DNA from: BMS3BBIN04 sp964552465
GTDB taxonomy: Bacteria; Electryoneota; Electryoneia; Electryoneales; Electryoneaceae
Assembly: GCA_964552465.1 (NCBI GenBank)
Contig: CAZKGR010000003.1
Location: 1 to 64,000 of the forward strand
DNA: 64,000 bases
Direction of reading: 5' to 3'
A model generated the notes under the pieces. The model did no database searches and was not told the origin of the DNA. It was given only the letters and a program-made list of their open reading frames with translations. The translations under genes and the position numbers were made by a program. Each line of letters starts with the position of its first letter. Positions within the stretch are counted from its first letter, which is position 1. Below are positions 8,491 to 16,781 of this stretch, in pieces.

Positions 8491-8721
8491 GTGCTGTTTG
8501 AAATCGAGTATTGCGTAGTCTGAAACTACGAACCTCGAGCTGCCAGGCTGGCAGCCGACCTGAAAGATCGATACAGTAGTGCTGATGTTCAGCTGATTCG
8601 CGGAAAAGATGGGATTTTCCACGTAACGTTGGATGGAAGCACTCTGTTTGACAAGCAAACGGTAGGAAGATTTCCTGAACACCATGAGGTGTTTTCTGCC
8701 GTGGACAAACTACGAACTTGA
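8491..8721 (+). CDS. SelW/Rdx-family selenoprotein (UGA read as Sec)
   Basis: Reading TGA at 8521-8523 as selenocysteine gives a 76-residue protein. It begins VLFEIEYCVVU (Sec = U11) and continues NYEPRAARLAADLKDRY, then VQLIRGKDGIFHV, LDGSTLFDKQTVGRFPE and a short helix to a TGA stop at 8719. This is the thioredoxin-like Rdx family (SelW/SelT/SelH type): a redox CxxU motif after the first strand, the 'NYxPRAxxLA' helix, and the 'G-x-F-x-V, LF-K, GRFP' second half. No cysteine form exists here. UGA is the only interruption, and the frame stays open and homologous on both sides. The start is GTG at 8491 with GGGG eight bases upstream; the in-frame HU stop excludes earlier starts. A stable hairpin sits at the position expected for a bacterial SECIS. 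It is a short ordinary gene missed by standard gene callers. Its likely role is thiol redox, next to a peroxiredoxin. Confidence 0.88.
8524..8558 (+). promoter_or_regulatory. Bacterial SECIS-like hairpin downstream of the UGA
   Basis: Immediately after the in-frame UGA a hairpin forms. GCTGCCA (8539-8545) pairs with TGGCAGC (8549-8555) around the loop GGC. Three further pairs (8535-8537 with 8556-8558) extend the stem past a bulged A at 8538. The apical loop starts 22 bases after the UGA and begins with G. Both features fit known bacterial SECIS elements, which SelB binds to deliver Sec-tRNA. Function is inferred from position and shape. Confidence 0.7.
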
Positions 8722-8745
8722 ACTTCGCTCTTGAGCTCGACATTG

Positions 8746-8770
8746 AAACGCCCTTATAGGGCGTTTTGTT
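8746..8770 (+). terminator. Rho-independent terminator of the HU-selenoprotein unit
   Basis: AAACGCCC (8746-8753) pairs with GGGCGTTT (8759-8766) around a TTATA loop, and the stem runs into a T-rich end. It lies 24 bases after the selenoprotein stop and closes the HU-SelW transcription unit. Confidence 0.85.
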
Positions 8771-8946
8771 CTCCTATGGCTACTGGACCAGCGCACTCTT
8801 GAGCTATCCCGCAATCCTTGTCTTGATCCCAACCTCCATGTACCTTCCACGCACAACGCTGATCGAGTTTGTGCATCATAGAATTGCACAACGACTGTGT
8901 CTAAAGAAGATTCAATTCATATATCCAGGTAAAAAGGAGTGAAACG

Positions 8947-9543
8947 ATGGCAGTAATGGTTGGAAAGGAAGCGCCATCCTTCAGCGCAATGGCGTACAAG
9001 GCTGGGGATGAAGATTTCAAGAACGTCAGTCTTTCAGATTTCCGCGGTAAGTGGGTCGTGCTGATGTTCTACCCGGCTGATTTTACTTTTGTCTGCCCGA
9101 CGGAGTTGGTTTCGGTTGCCAGGCATTACTCAGCATTGCAGGGTAAAGATGTAGAAGTGCTCGCAGCCAGCACGGACAGCCACTTTGTTCACAAGATGTG
9201 GAACGAAGTCGAACTGAAGAAGATGCATGACGGTGGTCTACCGTTCCCGATGCTGTACGATGCGGGCGGTCGGATTGGTACTGACTACAATGTTTACGAT
9301 TCCAACAGCGCGATGGATGGTCGTGGCACATTCCTGATTGACCCTGACGGAATTCTACAGTCAATCATGGTTACCAGCCCAGGTGTCGGTCGTAGCGCGA
9401 AAGAGCTAATGCGTCAGATTGATGCTTACCAATACGGCCGTGCGAACACTGGTCAGGTAGTTCCTGCCGATTGGGAAGAGGGTGGCAATGTGTTGGATCC
9501 GAGCTTGAGTTTGGTAGGTCACGTCTGTGATGTTCCGGAGTAA
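8947..9543 (+). CDS. ahpC: Peroxiredoxin, AhpC/Prx1 type (2-Cys)
   Basis: The 198-residue thiol peroxidase reduces H2O2 and organic hydroperoxides. The peroxidatic Cys50 lies in 'ADFTFVCPTEL'. The candidate resolving Cys194 is in the short C-terminal tail 'LVGHVCDVPE', unlike the longer 'VCPAxW' tail of E. coli AhpC. The catalytic Arg region and 'RGTFLIDPDG' are present. AAAAAGGAGTG precedes the ATG closely. It is a single gene with its own terminator, downstream of the HU-selenoprotein unit. The electron donor is not encoded next to it; a bacillithiol operon lies 22 kb away, so a low-molecular-weight thiol system is present. Confidence 0.93.
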   Translation: MAVMVGKEAPSFSAMAYKAGDEDFKNVSLSDFRGKWVVLMFYPADFTFVCPTELVSVARHYSALQGKDVEVLAASTDSHFVHKMWNEVELKKMHDGGLPFPMLYDAGGRIGTDYNVYDSNSAMDGRGTFLIDPDGILQSIMVTSPGVGRSAKELMRQIDAYQYGRANTGQVVPADWEEGGNVLDPSLSLVGHVCDVPE

Positions 9544-9589
9544 ACTTCGCAGTTGCAGATTGTCGATCAACACCTGACATGTAATTTTG

Positions 9590-9617
9590 AACCCGGCTAA
9601 ATGCCGGGTTTTCTTTA
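9590..9617 (+). terminator. Rho-independent terminator after ahpC
   Basis: AACCCGGC (9590-9597) pairs with GCCGGGTT (9603-9610) around TAAAT, followed by TTCTTT. It sits 46 bases after the ahpC stop. Confidence 0.85.
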
Positions 9618-10124
9618 TCTCATCCGTGCAGGTATGGTTAACAACATCCCTCAGAAAAACCTCAACAAGAAGTAAGTTGTCATACACCACTTTACTTTTG
9701 GGAAAGTTGAAGTTCTTAGTTCAAGTTCAACTTAATCCGCTGGTATCCGGTGACACACTGCCCTCACTGCAAGTTGTCGCGCGATTCGCAAACAATAGTG
9801 AAAACACTTATTAATTCTCCAGATACACCTCGATTTACCGCTCGCTCCAACTCTTCCCAACAGTTAGTCGTCAAGAGCAAAGTATGGGCGAAACAGGGAA
9901 ATATATGACGTAAACGCTTGAAAATAAAAAGGTATAATAGAACTATGACTGATATCGTGAAGAAAACCTGAAGTAAACAGAGAGCCAGAGTTAAAGTTAT
10001 TGGTTCGGGATTCCGATAGAGATGATGAACCAAAAACAGGACGGCCATCCTTACTCCCCAGGCCGGATGGCTGGACCTCAACCAGGGCAGCAGGTGGCTG
10101 CTCACACGCAGGAGGAATCCGACC
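9618..10124. other. Non-coding stretch upstream of flagellin 1
   Basis: No convincing gene is seen on either strand across about 500 bases. The left half has a short inverted repeat (AAGTTGAA at about 9705, TTCAACTT at about 9726). The right half holds the sigma-28-like promoter at 9992-10019 and a GC-rich leader with AGGAGGA just before the flagellin start. The leader from promoter to start codon is about 100 bases. Confidence 0.6.
9992..10019 (+). promoter_or_regulatory. Sigma-28 (FliA)-type flagellar promoter
   Basis: TAAAGTTA (9992-9999), 12 bases, then TCCGATAG (10012-10019). The sigma-28 consensus is TAAAGTTT-N11-GCCGATAA, so both boxes match well with one extra spacer base. It sits about 105 bases upstream of flagellin 1, exactly the class of gene sigma-28 drives. 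Confidence 0.65.
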
Positions 10125-10961
10125 ATGAACGGAGCTCGCATCAACCACAACATGTTGTCGTTGATGGCGCAACGAACGCTGTATTCCACACAGACTGATA
10201 TGAACCAGGCGATTCAACGCTTGAGTTCTGGCTTGCGCGTCAACTATGCATGGGATGATCCGGCAGGATTGGCAGTTAGTGAACGTTTCCGCGCCCAGAT
10301 AGCATCAATGGATATGGCAGAGCGGAACGCGAACTACAACGTCAATTTGCTGGCGACTGCTGAAGGAGCATTGGCAGTACTTGACGAAAAGCTTGTTCGT
10401 ATGCGCGCGTTGGCAATTCAGGCAAGTAACGGCGCGTTGACCTCGGAAGATCGTTCCTATCTGGATACGGAATTCCAGCAGATGGTCAGTGAAGTAACAC
10501 GGATCGCGAACACGACCAACTACAACGGTTTGTACCTGCTGAACGGTAGCCTGAGTGGAACGGGTATCAAGTTCCACATCGGAACGTACAACACTCAGAA
10601 TGACGACTATTACTGGGTACAGATGCAGAGCATGACGGCGACAGATCTGGGAGTCGATGTACTCGATCTGACGAACACGATCACTGCTCAAAACGCGATT
10701 ACAACTCTCGATGTAGCGATCGAAACGAAAGATCGGGAACGTACTCGTATCGGTGCTTACGTAAACCGTCTACAGCACACGATTACGAACCTGCAGGTGC
10801 AGCGAGAGAATGCAACAGCTTCGGAATCTGAGATTCGCGATGCGGACATCGCTCGTGAGATGAGTGAATTCGTCCGTGCACAGGTACTGACGCAAACTGG
10901 TGTTTCGATGCTTGCTCAGGCAAACCAGGTTCCGCAGATGATCGCACAGTTGGTGGGATAA
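10125..10961 (+). CDS. Flagellin (copy 1)
   Basis: The 278-residue flagellar filament subunit has conserved N- and C-terminal D0/D1 regions ('INHNMLSLMAQRTL', 'QRLSSGLRVNYAWDDPAGLA' and the C-terminal 'RENATASESEIRDADIA'). The surface D2/D3 region is essentially absent, giving a thin, minimal filament protein. AGGAGGA lies eight to nine bases before the ATG. A sigma-28-like promoter is present upstream. The MerR-type gene follows 62 bases later without an obvious terminator, and a second, closely similar flagellin lies beyond it. The odd 'NYAWDDPAGLAVSERF' in place of the common 'NSAKDDAAGLAI' is shared by both copies. Confidence 0.95.
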   Translation: MNGARINHNMLSLMAQRTLYSTQTDMNQAIQRLSSGLRVNYAWDDPAGLAVSERFRAQIASMDMAERNANYNVNLLATAEGALAVLDEKLVRMRALAIQASNGALTSEDRSYLDTEFQQMVSEVTRIANTTNYNGLYLLNGSLSGTGIKFHIGTYNTQNDDYYWVQMQSMTATDLGVDVLDLTNTITAQNAITTLDVAIETKDRERTRIGAYVNRLQHTITNLQVQRENATASESEIRDADIAREMSEFVRAQVLTQTGVSMLAQANQVPQMIAQLVG

Positions 10962-11023
10962 ATGAAGCGCGTGTCAAACCTACAACGACTCGATGACTGG
11001 TTCACCGGGAGGAGGTACCCTCG

Positions 11024-11413
11024 ATGAGCACCCCAGCAGTAAATGGGACGAAACTGTACAGCATTGGGCAGGTGTACGCGATTACGGGAATCCCCAAGCC
11101 GACCCTCCGATTCTGGGAGAAAGAATTCTCGAGCTATTTGTCACCACGACGAACCGAAGGTAACCAACGGCGGTATGACGAAGTGACTATCCAGCGAATT
11201 GAACGGATTAATCGCCTCGTCCACAAAGAAGGTTACACGCTCGAGGGTGCGCGACGGAAACTGGCAGCTGAGGATGCAGCCAAGGAAGCAGCCGAGGCGG
11301 CCATGCCTGGCATCGACGAAAAGCACCTGCACCAACTTGCGGAAACGATGTCGGATTACTTGTTGAAAAAGTTGTTTGTTCACAGCAAGTCCGGCAACGT
11401 CCAAACAAACTGA
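11024..11413 (+). CDS. MerR-family transcriptional regulator
   Basis: The 129-residue regulator has an N-terminal winged helix of the MerR class: 'YSIGQVYAITGIPKPTLRFW', the wing 'RRTEGNQRRYDEVTIQRIERI', and 'LVHKEGYTLEGARRKL'. The C-terminal segment is short and lacks metal- or drug-sensing cysteines. 'LRFWEKEF' is the variant typical of the small MerR-like proteins of the CarA/LitR-like or IHF-linked type, not metal sensors. AGGAGG precedes the ATG. It lies between two flagellin genes on the same strand, so control of flagellin expression is a fair inference, but no operator is identifiable. Confidence 0.88.
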   Translation: MSTPAVNGTKLYSIGQVYAITGIPKPTLRFWEKEFSSYLSPRRTEGNQRRYDEVTIQRIERINRLVHKEGYTLEGARRKLAAEDAAKEAAEAAMPGIDEKHLHQLAETMSDYLLKKLFVHSKSGNVQTN

Positions 11414-11631
11414 ACTAACTAGTCCTTCAACCAGGGATGGATCCCGTCCCATCCCGGTATAGCATGCAGTGGTGGGAATACACTCTGCTCTTTGACAATC
11501 TCGCCTGACTACCAGCCTTTGGGATGGAGTGCTCACAGCGACGGATTCCGTCGTTTCTCCACGCACACTCTTCACGGGTATCGCTAAACCCGATGGTACC
11601 GGTGGCAGGCAAAGTGTAAGGATCGGGTGAT

Positions 11632-11649
11632 TGTGCCCAATTTGGCACA
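11632..11649 (+). other. Small inverted repeat upstream of flagellin 2
   Basis: TGTGCC (11632-11637) and GGCACA (11644-11649) flank CAATTT, ending seven bases before the AGGAGG of flagellin 2. It could be an operator or an mRNA hairpin near the ribosome-binding site. No sigma-28 boxes are convincing in this interval. Confidence 0.35.
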
Positions 11650-11666
11650 CCCACAGGAGGTACGAT

Positions 11667-12500
11667 ATGAGTACCAGAATAAACCACAACATTCTCTCTT
11701 TGACTGCGCAAAGGAATGTGCAGCAATCCCAGTTGGACCTGGACACAGCGTTAACACGTTTGTCTTCGGGATTGCGTGTAAACTTTGCGTGGGATGATCC
11801 AGCAGGACTGGCGGTGTCAGAGAGGTTCCGTGCCCAGATCGCTTCCATGGAGGAAGCGGAACGTAACGCGAACTATAACATCAATCTACTCGCCACTGCT
11901 GAAGGCGCTCTTCAAGTCATCGATGAGAAGCTCATCCGCATGCGTGCATTGGCAGTTCAGGCAAGTAACGGTGCTCTGACTTCAGAGGACCGGAGCTACC
12001 TGCACACGGAATTCGACCAGCTGCGCTCGGAGATCACGCGAATTGCCAATACGACCAACTACAACGGTCTGTATCTGCTCGACGGAAGTCTGAGCGGAAC
12101 TGGAATAAAGTTCCACATCGGCACATACAACACGCTTAACAACGATTACTACTATGTGCAGATGTTGTCCATGCGTGATACTGACCTTGGTATCGATGGC
12201 TTGGCACTATCTGATACAGTAGGTGCTCAAGCGGCGATCACAACGATAGATACTGCGATCACCACCAAGGACACTCAACGTACACGCATTGGTTCATACG
12301 TGGAACGTCTGCAGAACACTGTATTGAATCTGCAGATCCAGCGTGAAAATGCTACAGCATCTGAATCACAGATCCGTGATGCGGACATCGCTCGGGAAAT
12401 GAGTGATTTCGTTCGCGCGCAGATCCTGATGCAGAGCGGCGTCTCCATGTTGGCGCAAGCAAACCAGATACCGCAGATTGTTGCAGGTCTGGTTGGTTAA
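11667..12500 (+). CDS. Flagellin (copy 2)
   Basis: The 277-residue flagellin closely resembles copy 1 along its whole length: 'INHNILSLTAQRNV', 'TRLSSGLRVNFAWDDPAGLA', 'IKFHIGTYNTLNNDYYYV', 'ENATASESQIRDADIA'. It also has the minimal two-domain layout. The start is the ATG at 11667 with AGGAGG six bases upstream; the twelve codons before it are leader. It ends at a strong terminator. Two flagellins usually co-assemble or occupy different filament sections, but which applies here cannot be told. Confidence 0.95.
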   Translation: MSTRINHNILSLTAQRNVQQSQLDLDTALTRLSSGLRVNFAWDDPAGLAVSERFRAQIASMEEAERNANYNINLLATAEGALQVIDEKLIRMRALAVQASNGALTSEDRSYLHTEFDQLRSEITRIANTTNYNGLYLLDGSLSGTGIKFHIGTYNTLNNDYYYVQMLSMRDTDLGIDGLALSDTVGAQAAITTIDTAITTKDTQRTRIGSYVERLQNTVLNLQIQRENATASESQIRDADIAREMSDFVRAQILMQSGVSMLAQANQIPQIVAGLVG

Positions 12501-12523
12501 GGTTGATCCTACGCCAAAGAAGG

Positions 12524-12562
12524 AACCCCTTCGCAGCTTTTGCTGTGAAGGGGTTTTTATTT
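12524..12562 (+). terminator. Rho-independent terminator after flagellin 2
   Basis: A long stem (AACCCCTTCGCAGC pairing with GCTGTGAAGGGGTT, one G-T pair) closes a TTTT loop and ends in TTTTATTTT. It is 23 bases after the flagellin stop. Confidence 0.88.
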
Positions 12563-12612
12563 TGCCGAACTACTGACAGATGGTTATCAGCAGCTCATAT
12601 TATACTCTGATC

Positions 12613-13011
12613 TCAGGCTTTTGGTGGTTGGAGGCTTCCAGGAATCAGCTCACGAATCCGTTCAAACAATTCTGCCAAGTCAAACGGTTTTTCCAGATAG
12701 GCGTCAGGTTCGTGTTCAGATTCCTCAACCAATCGTCTGAGGTGTGCGTATCCAGTAATCAGGAAGACAGGAATATCAGGAGAATGTGATTTAATCTTAT
12801 CCATCAACTGGGCACCGTTCATGCCTGGCATAAAAATATCGCTGATGACAAGATCAATTTCGCCGCTAAGTTCCTGGAACAGTTCCCAAGCTTTGAGACC
12901 GTCGGGAGCGCCTTGTACTTCAGCGCCGAACATCTGAAAGCCTTGTGTATACAGATCGAGCAGATCCGGTTCATCCTCTGCGATCAGTAGTCTCAATTTT
13001 CCTGTGGACAA
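12613..13011 (-). CDS. Single-domain response regulator (CheY-like receiver)
   Basis: The 132-residue receiver domain has no output domain. Acidic residues Glu12 and Asp13 ('IAEDEP') bind Mg, the phospho-acceptor is Asp58 in 'LVISDIFMPGMNG', Thr86 is in 'FLITGY', and Lys108 in 'YLEKPF'. It probably acts by protein interaction, as do CheY-type or phosphorelay intermediates. I start it at TTG 13011, which follows GGAG at a suitable distance; the longer frame to 13086 adds residues without receiver resemblance. No histidine kinase is adjacent. It is convergent with flagellin 2, so a motility role is possible but not shown. Confidence 0.85.
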   Translation of the reverse strand: MSTGKLRLLIAEDEPDLLDLYTQGFQMFGAEVQGAPDGLKAWELFQELSGEIDLVISDIFMPGMNGAQLMDKIKSHSPDIPVFLITGYAHLRRLVEESEHEPDAYLEKPFDLAELFERIRELIPGSLQPPKA

Positions 13012-13311
13012 GTTTCTATCTCCAGTCCATCTGGTTAAAAGGCAGATTTCAGGAAACAACAGTCGTGAAGATAGAACGTGTAACATCCGTTTCCAATACG
13101 CGAACTATCTCCCAGCTGACCATTAGGGCAGCTAAAACTCCCATACCAAAAATCTATCTATATTAGTATATAAAATTATAACAATTGATGTCAACTATGG
13201 GAAAGGGATTCCACACTTGGAGTAGTGTTCATCCCTGCCAGGCCTGGAATGGTATGAGAATAGTTTATTCTTGGTTATAGTCTGTCGTTCGATGGAAAGG
13301 CATGAGTCAGC

Positions 13312-14316
13312 CTAATCATCTGTCGGACCTCTCGCAAAATCTTCGAGGATGCGCACTGTGTCTTCTACTGACACCGCTTCAATGATTTGCATCCAGGTTC
13401 GTCGTGAGTCTATATGACCTTTGATGTAATTGCGTACGACCTTTCTCAGCTCAAGCACCCCGCGCCTTTCGCCTTTGTCTTCGACATTCGCCAGTAGATG
13501 TTTCACAGCTACTCGGGCTTTTTCTGCGCGGTCAGGAAGGGGATCAACTGGCAGTCCTGAAAGGGCTTGCCATGCGCGTTGGAGCAGCCACGGATTGCCG
13601 ATACCTCCTCGTGCGATCATGATGCCGTCAACGCCTTCGAGGTCAGCCATGTTTTGCGCGTCACGCACGGTCCAGATGTCGCCGTTACCAATGATCGGGA
13701 CATCGAACTGCTGCGCGGCATGCGACAGCGCTTCCCAGTCGGCAGCGTGCCGAGGACGGTCGGCTTTCAGTCGTCCATGAATTGTGACTTGCTTCGCACC
13801 TGCTTCGACGCATGCTCCGGCTACATCAATCACCTCAGTCTTGTTGCGGATGCCGAGGCGAGTTTTGATGGAAACAGGTACACCATCGGCAGCGTCAATC
13901 ATCCGTTGCACACATTCGACGGCGACTTCTGGAGTAGCCATCATCCCGCAACCGGCACCACGGTTAGCGACTTTGCGTACCGGGCAACCCATGTTCAGGT
14001 CGTAACCGTCAGGACGGTATTTCTCACTGATTGACTTCACCGCATCGCCAAGCGCTTCAGGGACGCTATCGTAAAGCTGAATAACCAACGGGTGCTCATC
14101 ATCATCAAAATGAGCCATGTCCCATACCGCTTTCGCGCCCGCGAGCAGACCGCGAGCCGGAGTAAACTCAGTGTAGAGGACAACTTCAGGTGCAATGGCG
14201 CGAACGATCTTGCGGTAGGCATGATCAGTGATCGCCTCCATCGGGGCCAATGAAACAAGTGGTCGCCTGTCGAACCACAACTGGGAATCAGGTGATGTTT
14301 TGTTTGTTTCTGTCAT
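13312..14316 (-). CDS. dus: tRNA-dihydrouridine synthase (Dus family)
   Basis: The 334-residue FMN enzyme reduces specific uridines in tRNA D-loops to dihydrouridine. It starts with the TIM-barrel motif 'VSLAPMEAITDHAYRKIV', has 'YDLNMGCPVRKVANRGAGCGM' with the catalytic Cys111 in 'NMGCP', then 'VSIKTRLGI', 'VTIHGRLK', and the flavin phosphate-binding 'GIMIARGGIGNPWLLQ'. Length is typical. The assignment to a DusA, DusB or DusC subtype is not certain. It is a single gene divergent from the SPOR lipoprotein gene. Confidence 0.93.
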   Translation of the reverse strand: MTETNKTSPDSQLWFDRRPLVSLAPMEAITDHAYRKIVRAIAPEVVLYTEFTPARGLLAGAKAVWDMAHFDDDEHPLVIQLYDSVPEALGDAVKSISEKYRPDGYDLNMGCPVRKVANRGAGCGMMATPEVAVECVQRMIDAADGVPVSIKTRLGIRNKTEVIDVAGACVEAGAKQVTIHGRLKADRPRHAADWEALSHAAQQFDVPIIGNGDIWTVRDAQNMADLEGVDGIMIARGGIGNPWLLQRAWQALSGLPVDPLPDRAEKARVAVKHLLANVEDKGERRGVLELRKVVRNYIKGHIDSRRTWMQIIEAVSVEDTVRILEDFARGPTDD

Positions 14317-14517
14317 TTACCAAGCATTGTTGTGCGAGAGATCGGAACATAGTGTTTCCAATATAGTTCGGGTGATGCCCGTCTCTCGTGCGTGTAGTAA
14401 CCTGCTGTCTTTTCCTGGTAAAGATACACTCAGCTCTGCGGAGCAGCTCCCAACTTGCTGGTGACGATGCATGGTCGAAACTCCTACATTCCAGCATCAG
14501 GTGGAATTGAGGAATCC

Positions 14518-15138
14518 ATGCGCGGACATGACAAAATAAGCTCATTTGTAGTTCTAACGATACTCATGATCCTGGCAGGCTGTGCCGGTCCTGGTCAACA
14601 GCGTCAGGAGGGTAACTCCACTCAGGAACGAGAAATCCCCGTTCGGGATGTGGATTATGGCGAGTTGACAGACCAGGTATATGTTGACATGTATGCGGAA
14701 GGTGAGGGCGACTGGCGCGACCCATGGCAGCCAGATATCGCTCCTCCGGCACGGTTCGACTTGATGGCCGGACGCGACGAAAGCAGGAAAGAGGTTGAAG
14801 AAGCATCTCTCGAACAGATGCAGGGGTTTCGGATTCAATTGCTCGATGTGCTGACGCAGGAAGACGCAAACGCTGCTCACAAAACTGCGCTCGAAAAATT
14901 CACCCATGTATACATCACCTTTCGCAGTCCGAACTACAAGATTCGTGCGGGCAACTATAAATCGAGAGTCGATGCTGAACAGGAGCTGCCATTGGCACGG
15001 GAGTGCGGATTCCGTAACGCCTGGATTGTTCCTGACTGGGTGTATGTGAACCCTCCTGCACTTGCCGGATCAGATAGTCTCATGACTGGCAACGATCATA
15101 TTGAAGATTTATCAACCGAAGCGACCCACGAAGAGTGA
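14518..15138 (+). CDS. SPOR-domain lipoprotein
   Basis: The 206-residue lipoprotein has a lipobox 'LMILAGC' (Cys22 becomes the lipidated N terminus). The C-terminal SPOR-type fold spans about residues 100-185 ('FRIQLLDVLTQEDANAAHKTA', 'YKIRAGNYKSRVDAEQEL', 'GFRNAWIVPDWVYV'). SPOR domains bind glycan strands stripped of peptides, often at division sites. GAGGA sits before the ATG at 14518. It overlaps the start of the M23 peptidase gene by four bases, so the two are translationally coupled and both act on the cell wall. Confidence 0.85.
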   Translation: MRGHDKISSFVVLTILMILAGCAGPGQQRQEGNSTQEREIPVRDVDYGELTDQVYVDMYAEGEGDWRDPWQPDIAPPARFDLMAGRDESRKEVEEASLEQMQGFRIQLLDVLTQEDANAAHKTALEKFTHVYITFRSPNYKIRAGNYKSRVDAEQELPLARECGFRNAWIVPDWVYVNPPALAGSDSLMTGNDHIEDLSTEATHEE

Positions 15139-16529
15139 ACCTCAAACAGAGAATATCTTTTCAATCCATGCGCACTGAATTCTCGTCGAAACGAAGCCGG
15201 ATCACCGCAGCGGCTATGGTCGTAGCTCTGTTGCTCGCCGCATTGATCGCGATCGCTACAACTACCTACAAGTACAAAAGCAACCAGGATTCATCATCAG
15301 CTCATGGTGATAGCTTGGCTGCGGTCAATCTAGATTCCCTTAGCCTGCGTGAACGGGCAGATATCGTCTGGACCAGCAGCACGCTTCGCAAGGGAGAGAC
15401 GCTGTCCACGTATCTGGATCGGATGGATGTTGTGGACACGGTACGTGCTCCGATCATCCGGGCGATACGTGAAGAGATTGACCCGCGCAAGTTGCCGGCT
15501 GGTATTGAGATCGAACTCGGTTGGGATCTTAGCGGACTGGTTTGTGTTGATCTATCGCACCCTCGTCGGAACGGGGAGATTCAGACGACGCGTGTAAATG
15601 ATGAATTCGTCGCGGCTTATGTAGTCATACCGACTGACACGCTGCTGTCATTTCATGAAGGTGTAGTGACCAGTAGTGTTTATGAAGCATTAATCGAAAA
15701 TGGTGGTTCACCTCAACTGGCGGTGTCGTTTTTCGAAGTGTTCCAGTTCACTCACTACTTCGCGGTGGACACCCGTCGCGGTGATCGCTTTTCATTCGTG
15801 ATTGAAGAAATCTGGCGTGAGGGTGAACGAGTCGAGTATGGACGTGTGCTGGCTGCACGCTACGCCGGTGAGTTCGACACATTAACTGCAGTGTTCAAGG
15901 ATTCGGGTGAGGGTGCAGGCGAACATTTTGACTCAGACGGCGAAACATTCCGGCGAGATTTATTGCGGGTGCCGTTCCCAGTTGCCCGGATATCCAGCAC
16001 CTACGGCGTACGTCGCCATCCGGTGACTGGCAAGGTGCGGATGCATCATGGTGTTGATCTGAAGGCAGATCGTGGAACTCCAGTGGTTGCGGCAGGTGCG
16101 GGAATTGTCGAAACAGCAGACTGGAACCACCCGGGATATGGCAACTGGGTGCATGTCAAGCACGGTGATTCCGGGTTTGAGACGCGTTACGGTCATTTTC
16201 AGAAGATCGCGAAGGGGATTCGCAAGGGTGTGCGTGTCGAACAGGGTGACGTGATCGGATACGTCGGTAGCACCGGTCAGACGACCGGCCCGCACTTGCA
16301 CTACGAAGTGTTCCGCGATGGGCAGCGGATTGACCCGATGCGGGTCAAAGGCTCACCGATTCAGCGGATCGGCGGGGATGAACTGGCTGAGTTCATCCAA
16401 TCCACGTATATACCGTGGTCGTTCATTCTGGACGTGGGGGAGATGAACTGGCAGTACGATCCTTTCGCAGGCCGCAGCCCGATGCCGATGCTTCTTGCGG
16501 GTGTGTTTATGGCGCAGGATTCGCCTTAG
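15135..16529 (+). CDS. M23-family peptidoglycan endopeptidase
   Basis: The 464-residue membrane-anchored peptidase has an N-terminal transmembrane segment at about residues 20-45 ('ITAAAMVVALLLAALIAI'). It continues with an OapA/MepM-like periplasmic region ('WTSSTLRKGETLSTYLDRM'), then the LytM domain at residues ~285-410. The zinc motif is 'RMHHGVDLKAD' (H-x3-D) and 'GPHLHYEVF' (HxH). It cleaves cross-links in peptidoglycan. It starts at GTG 15135 inside the stop of the SPOR gene; an ATG at 15168 is the alternative. Both active-site histidine motifs are intact, so it should be an active enzyme and not a regulator. Confidence 0.9.
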   Translation: MNLKQRISFQSMRTEFSSKRSRITAAAMVVALLLAALIAIATTTYKYKSNQDSSSAHGDSLAAVNLDSLSLRERADIVWTSSTLRKGETLSTYLDRMDVVDTVRAPIIRAIREEIDPRKLPAGIEIELGWDLSGLVCVDLSHPRRNGEIQTTRVNDEFVAAYVVIPTDTLLSFHEGVVTSSVYEALIENGGSPQLAVSFFEVFQFTHYFAVDTRRGDRFSFVIEEIWREGERVEYGRVLAARYAGEFDTLTAVFKDSGEGAGEHFDSDGETFRRDLLRVPFPVARISSTYGVRRHPVTGKVRMHHGVDLKADRGTPVVAAGAGIVETADWNHPGYGNWVHVKHGDSGFETRYGHFQKIAKGIRKGVRVEQGDVIGYVGSTGQTTGPHLHYEVFRDGQRIDPMRVKGSPIQRIGGDELAEFIQSTYIPWSFILDVGEMNWQYDPFAGRSPMPMLLAGVFMAQDSP

Positions 16530-16570
16530 TGTTGTCATGCCCACGACAGTCTTATTAGTGATTTGTTCTT

Positions 16571-16697
16571 GCCCGTGTTGGCTCCGCCAACGCGGCTTGA
16601 CAAATGGTAACAACTACATGCCCATGTGACCCGCCGTTTTTGGCGGCTCGCAGGGGTTACTGAGATAAGTGATCCGCGTTTGCAAGCAAACACGGGC
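16571..16697. repeat. 127-bp element with nested inverted repeats
   Basis: The ends are imperfect inverted repeats of 24-25 bases: the left begins GCCCGTGTTGGC and the right ends AAACACGGGC, and each end forms its own small hairpin (GTTGGCTCCGCCAAC; GTTTGCAAGCAAAC). Inside, GTAAC (16607-16611) can pair with GTTAC (16656-16660) and enclose ACATG-CCCATGT and CCGCC-GTTTTT-GGCGG hairpins. The element fills the convergent gap between the M23 and methyltransferase genes. It could be a MITE-like repeat or a structured RNA. I see no second copy in the window. Confidence 0.55.
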
Positions 16698-16781
16698 CTG
16701 AATGTCACCCTCAGATGATCCCTACTGGCGTCTTTTGCCGCAGGGGCAACTCACAAATATCAGATATTATGCGTTTACTGT

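Noticed and set aside
11600..11666. Possible sigma-54 site before flagellin 2 (TGGCAGG...)
   Set aside because: The -12 element TTGC is absent at the right spacing, so the match does not hold.
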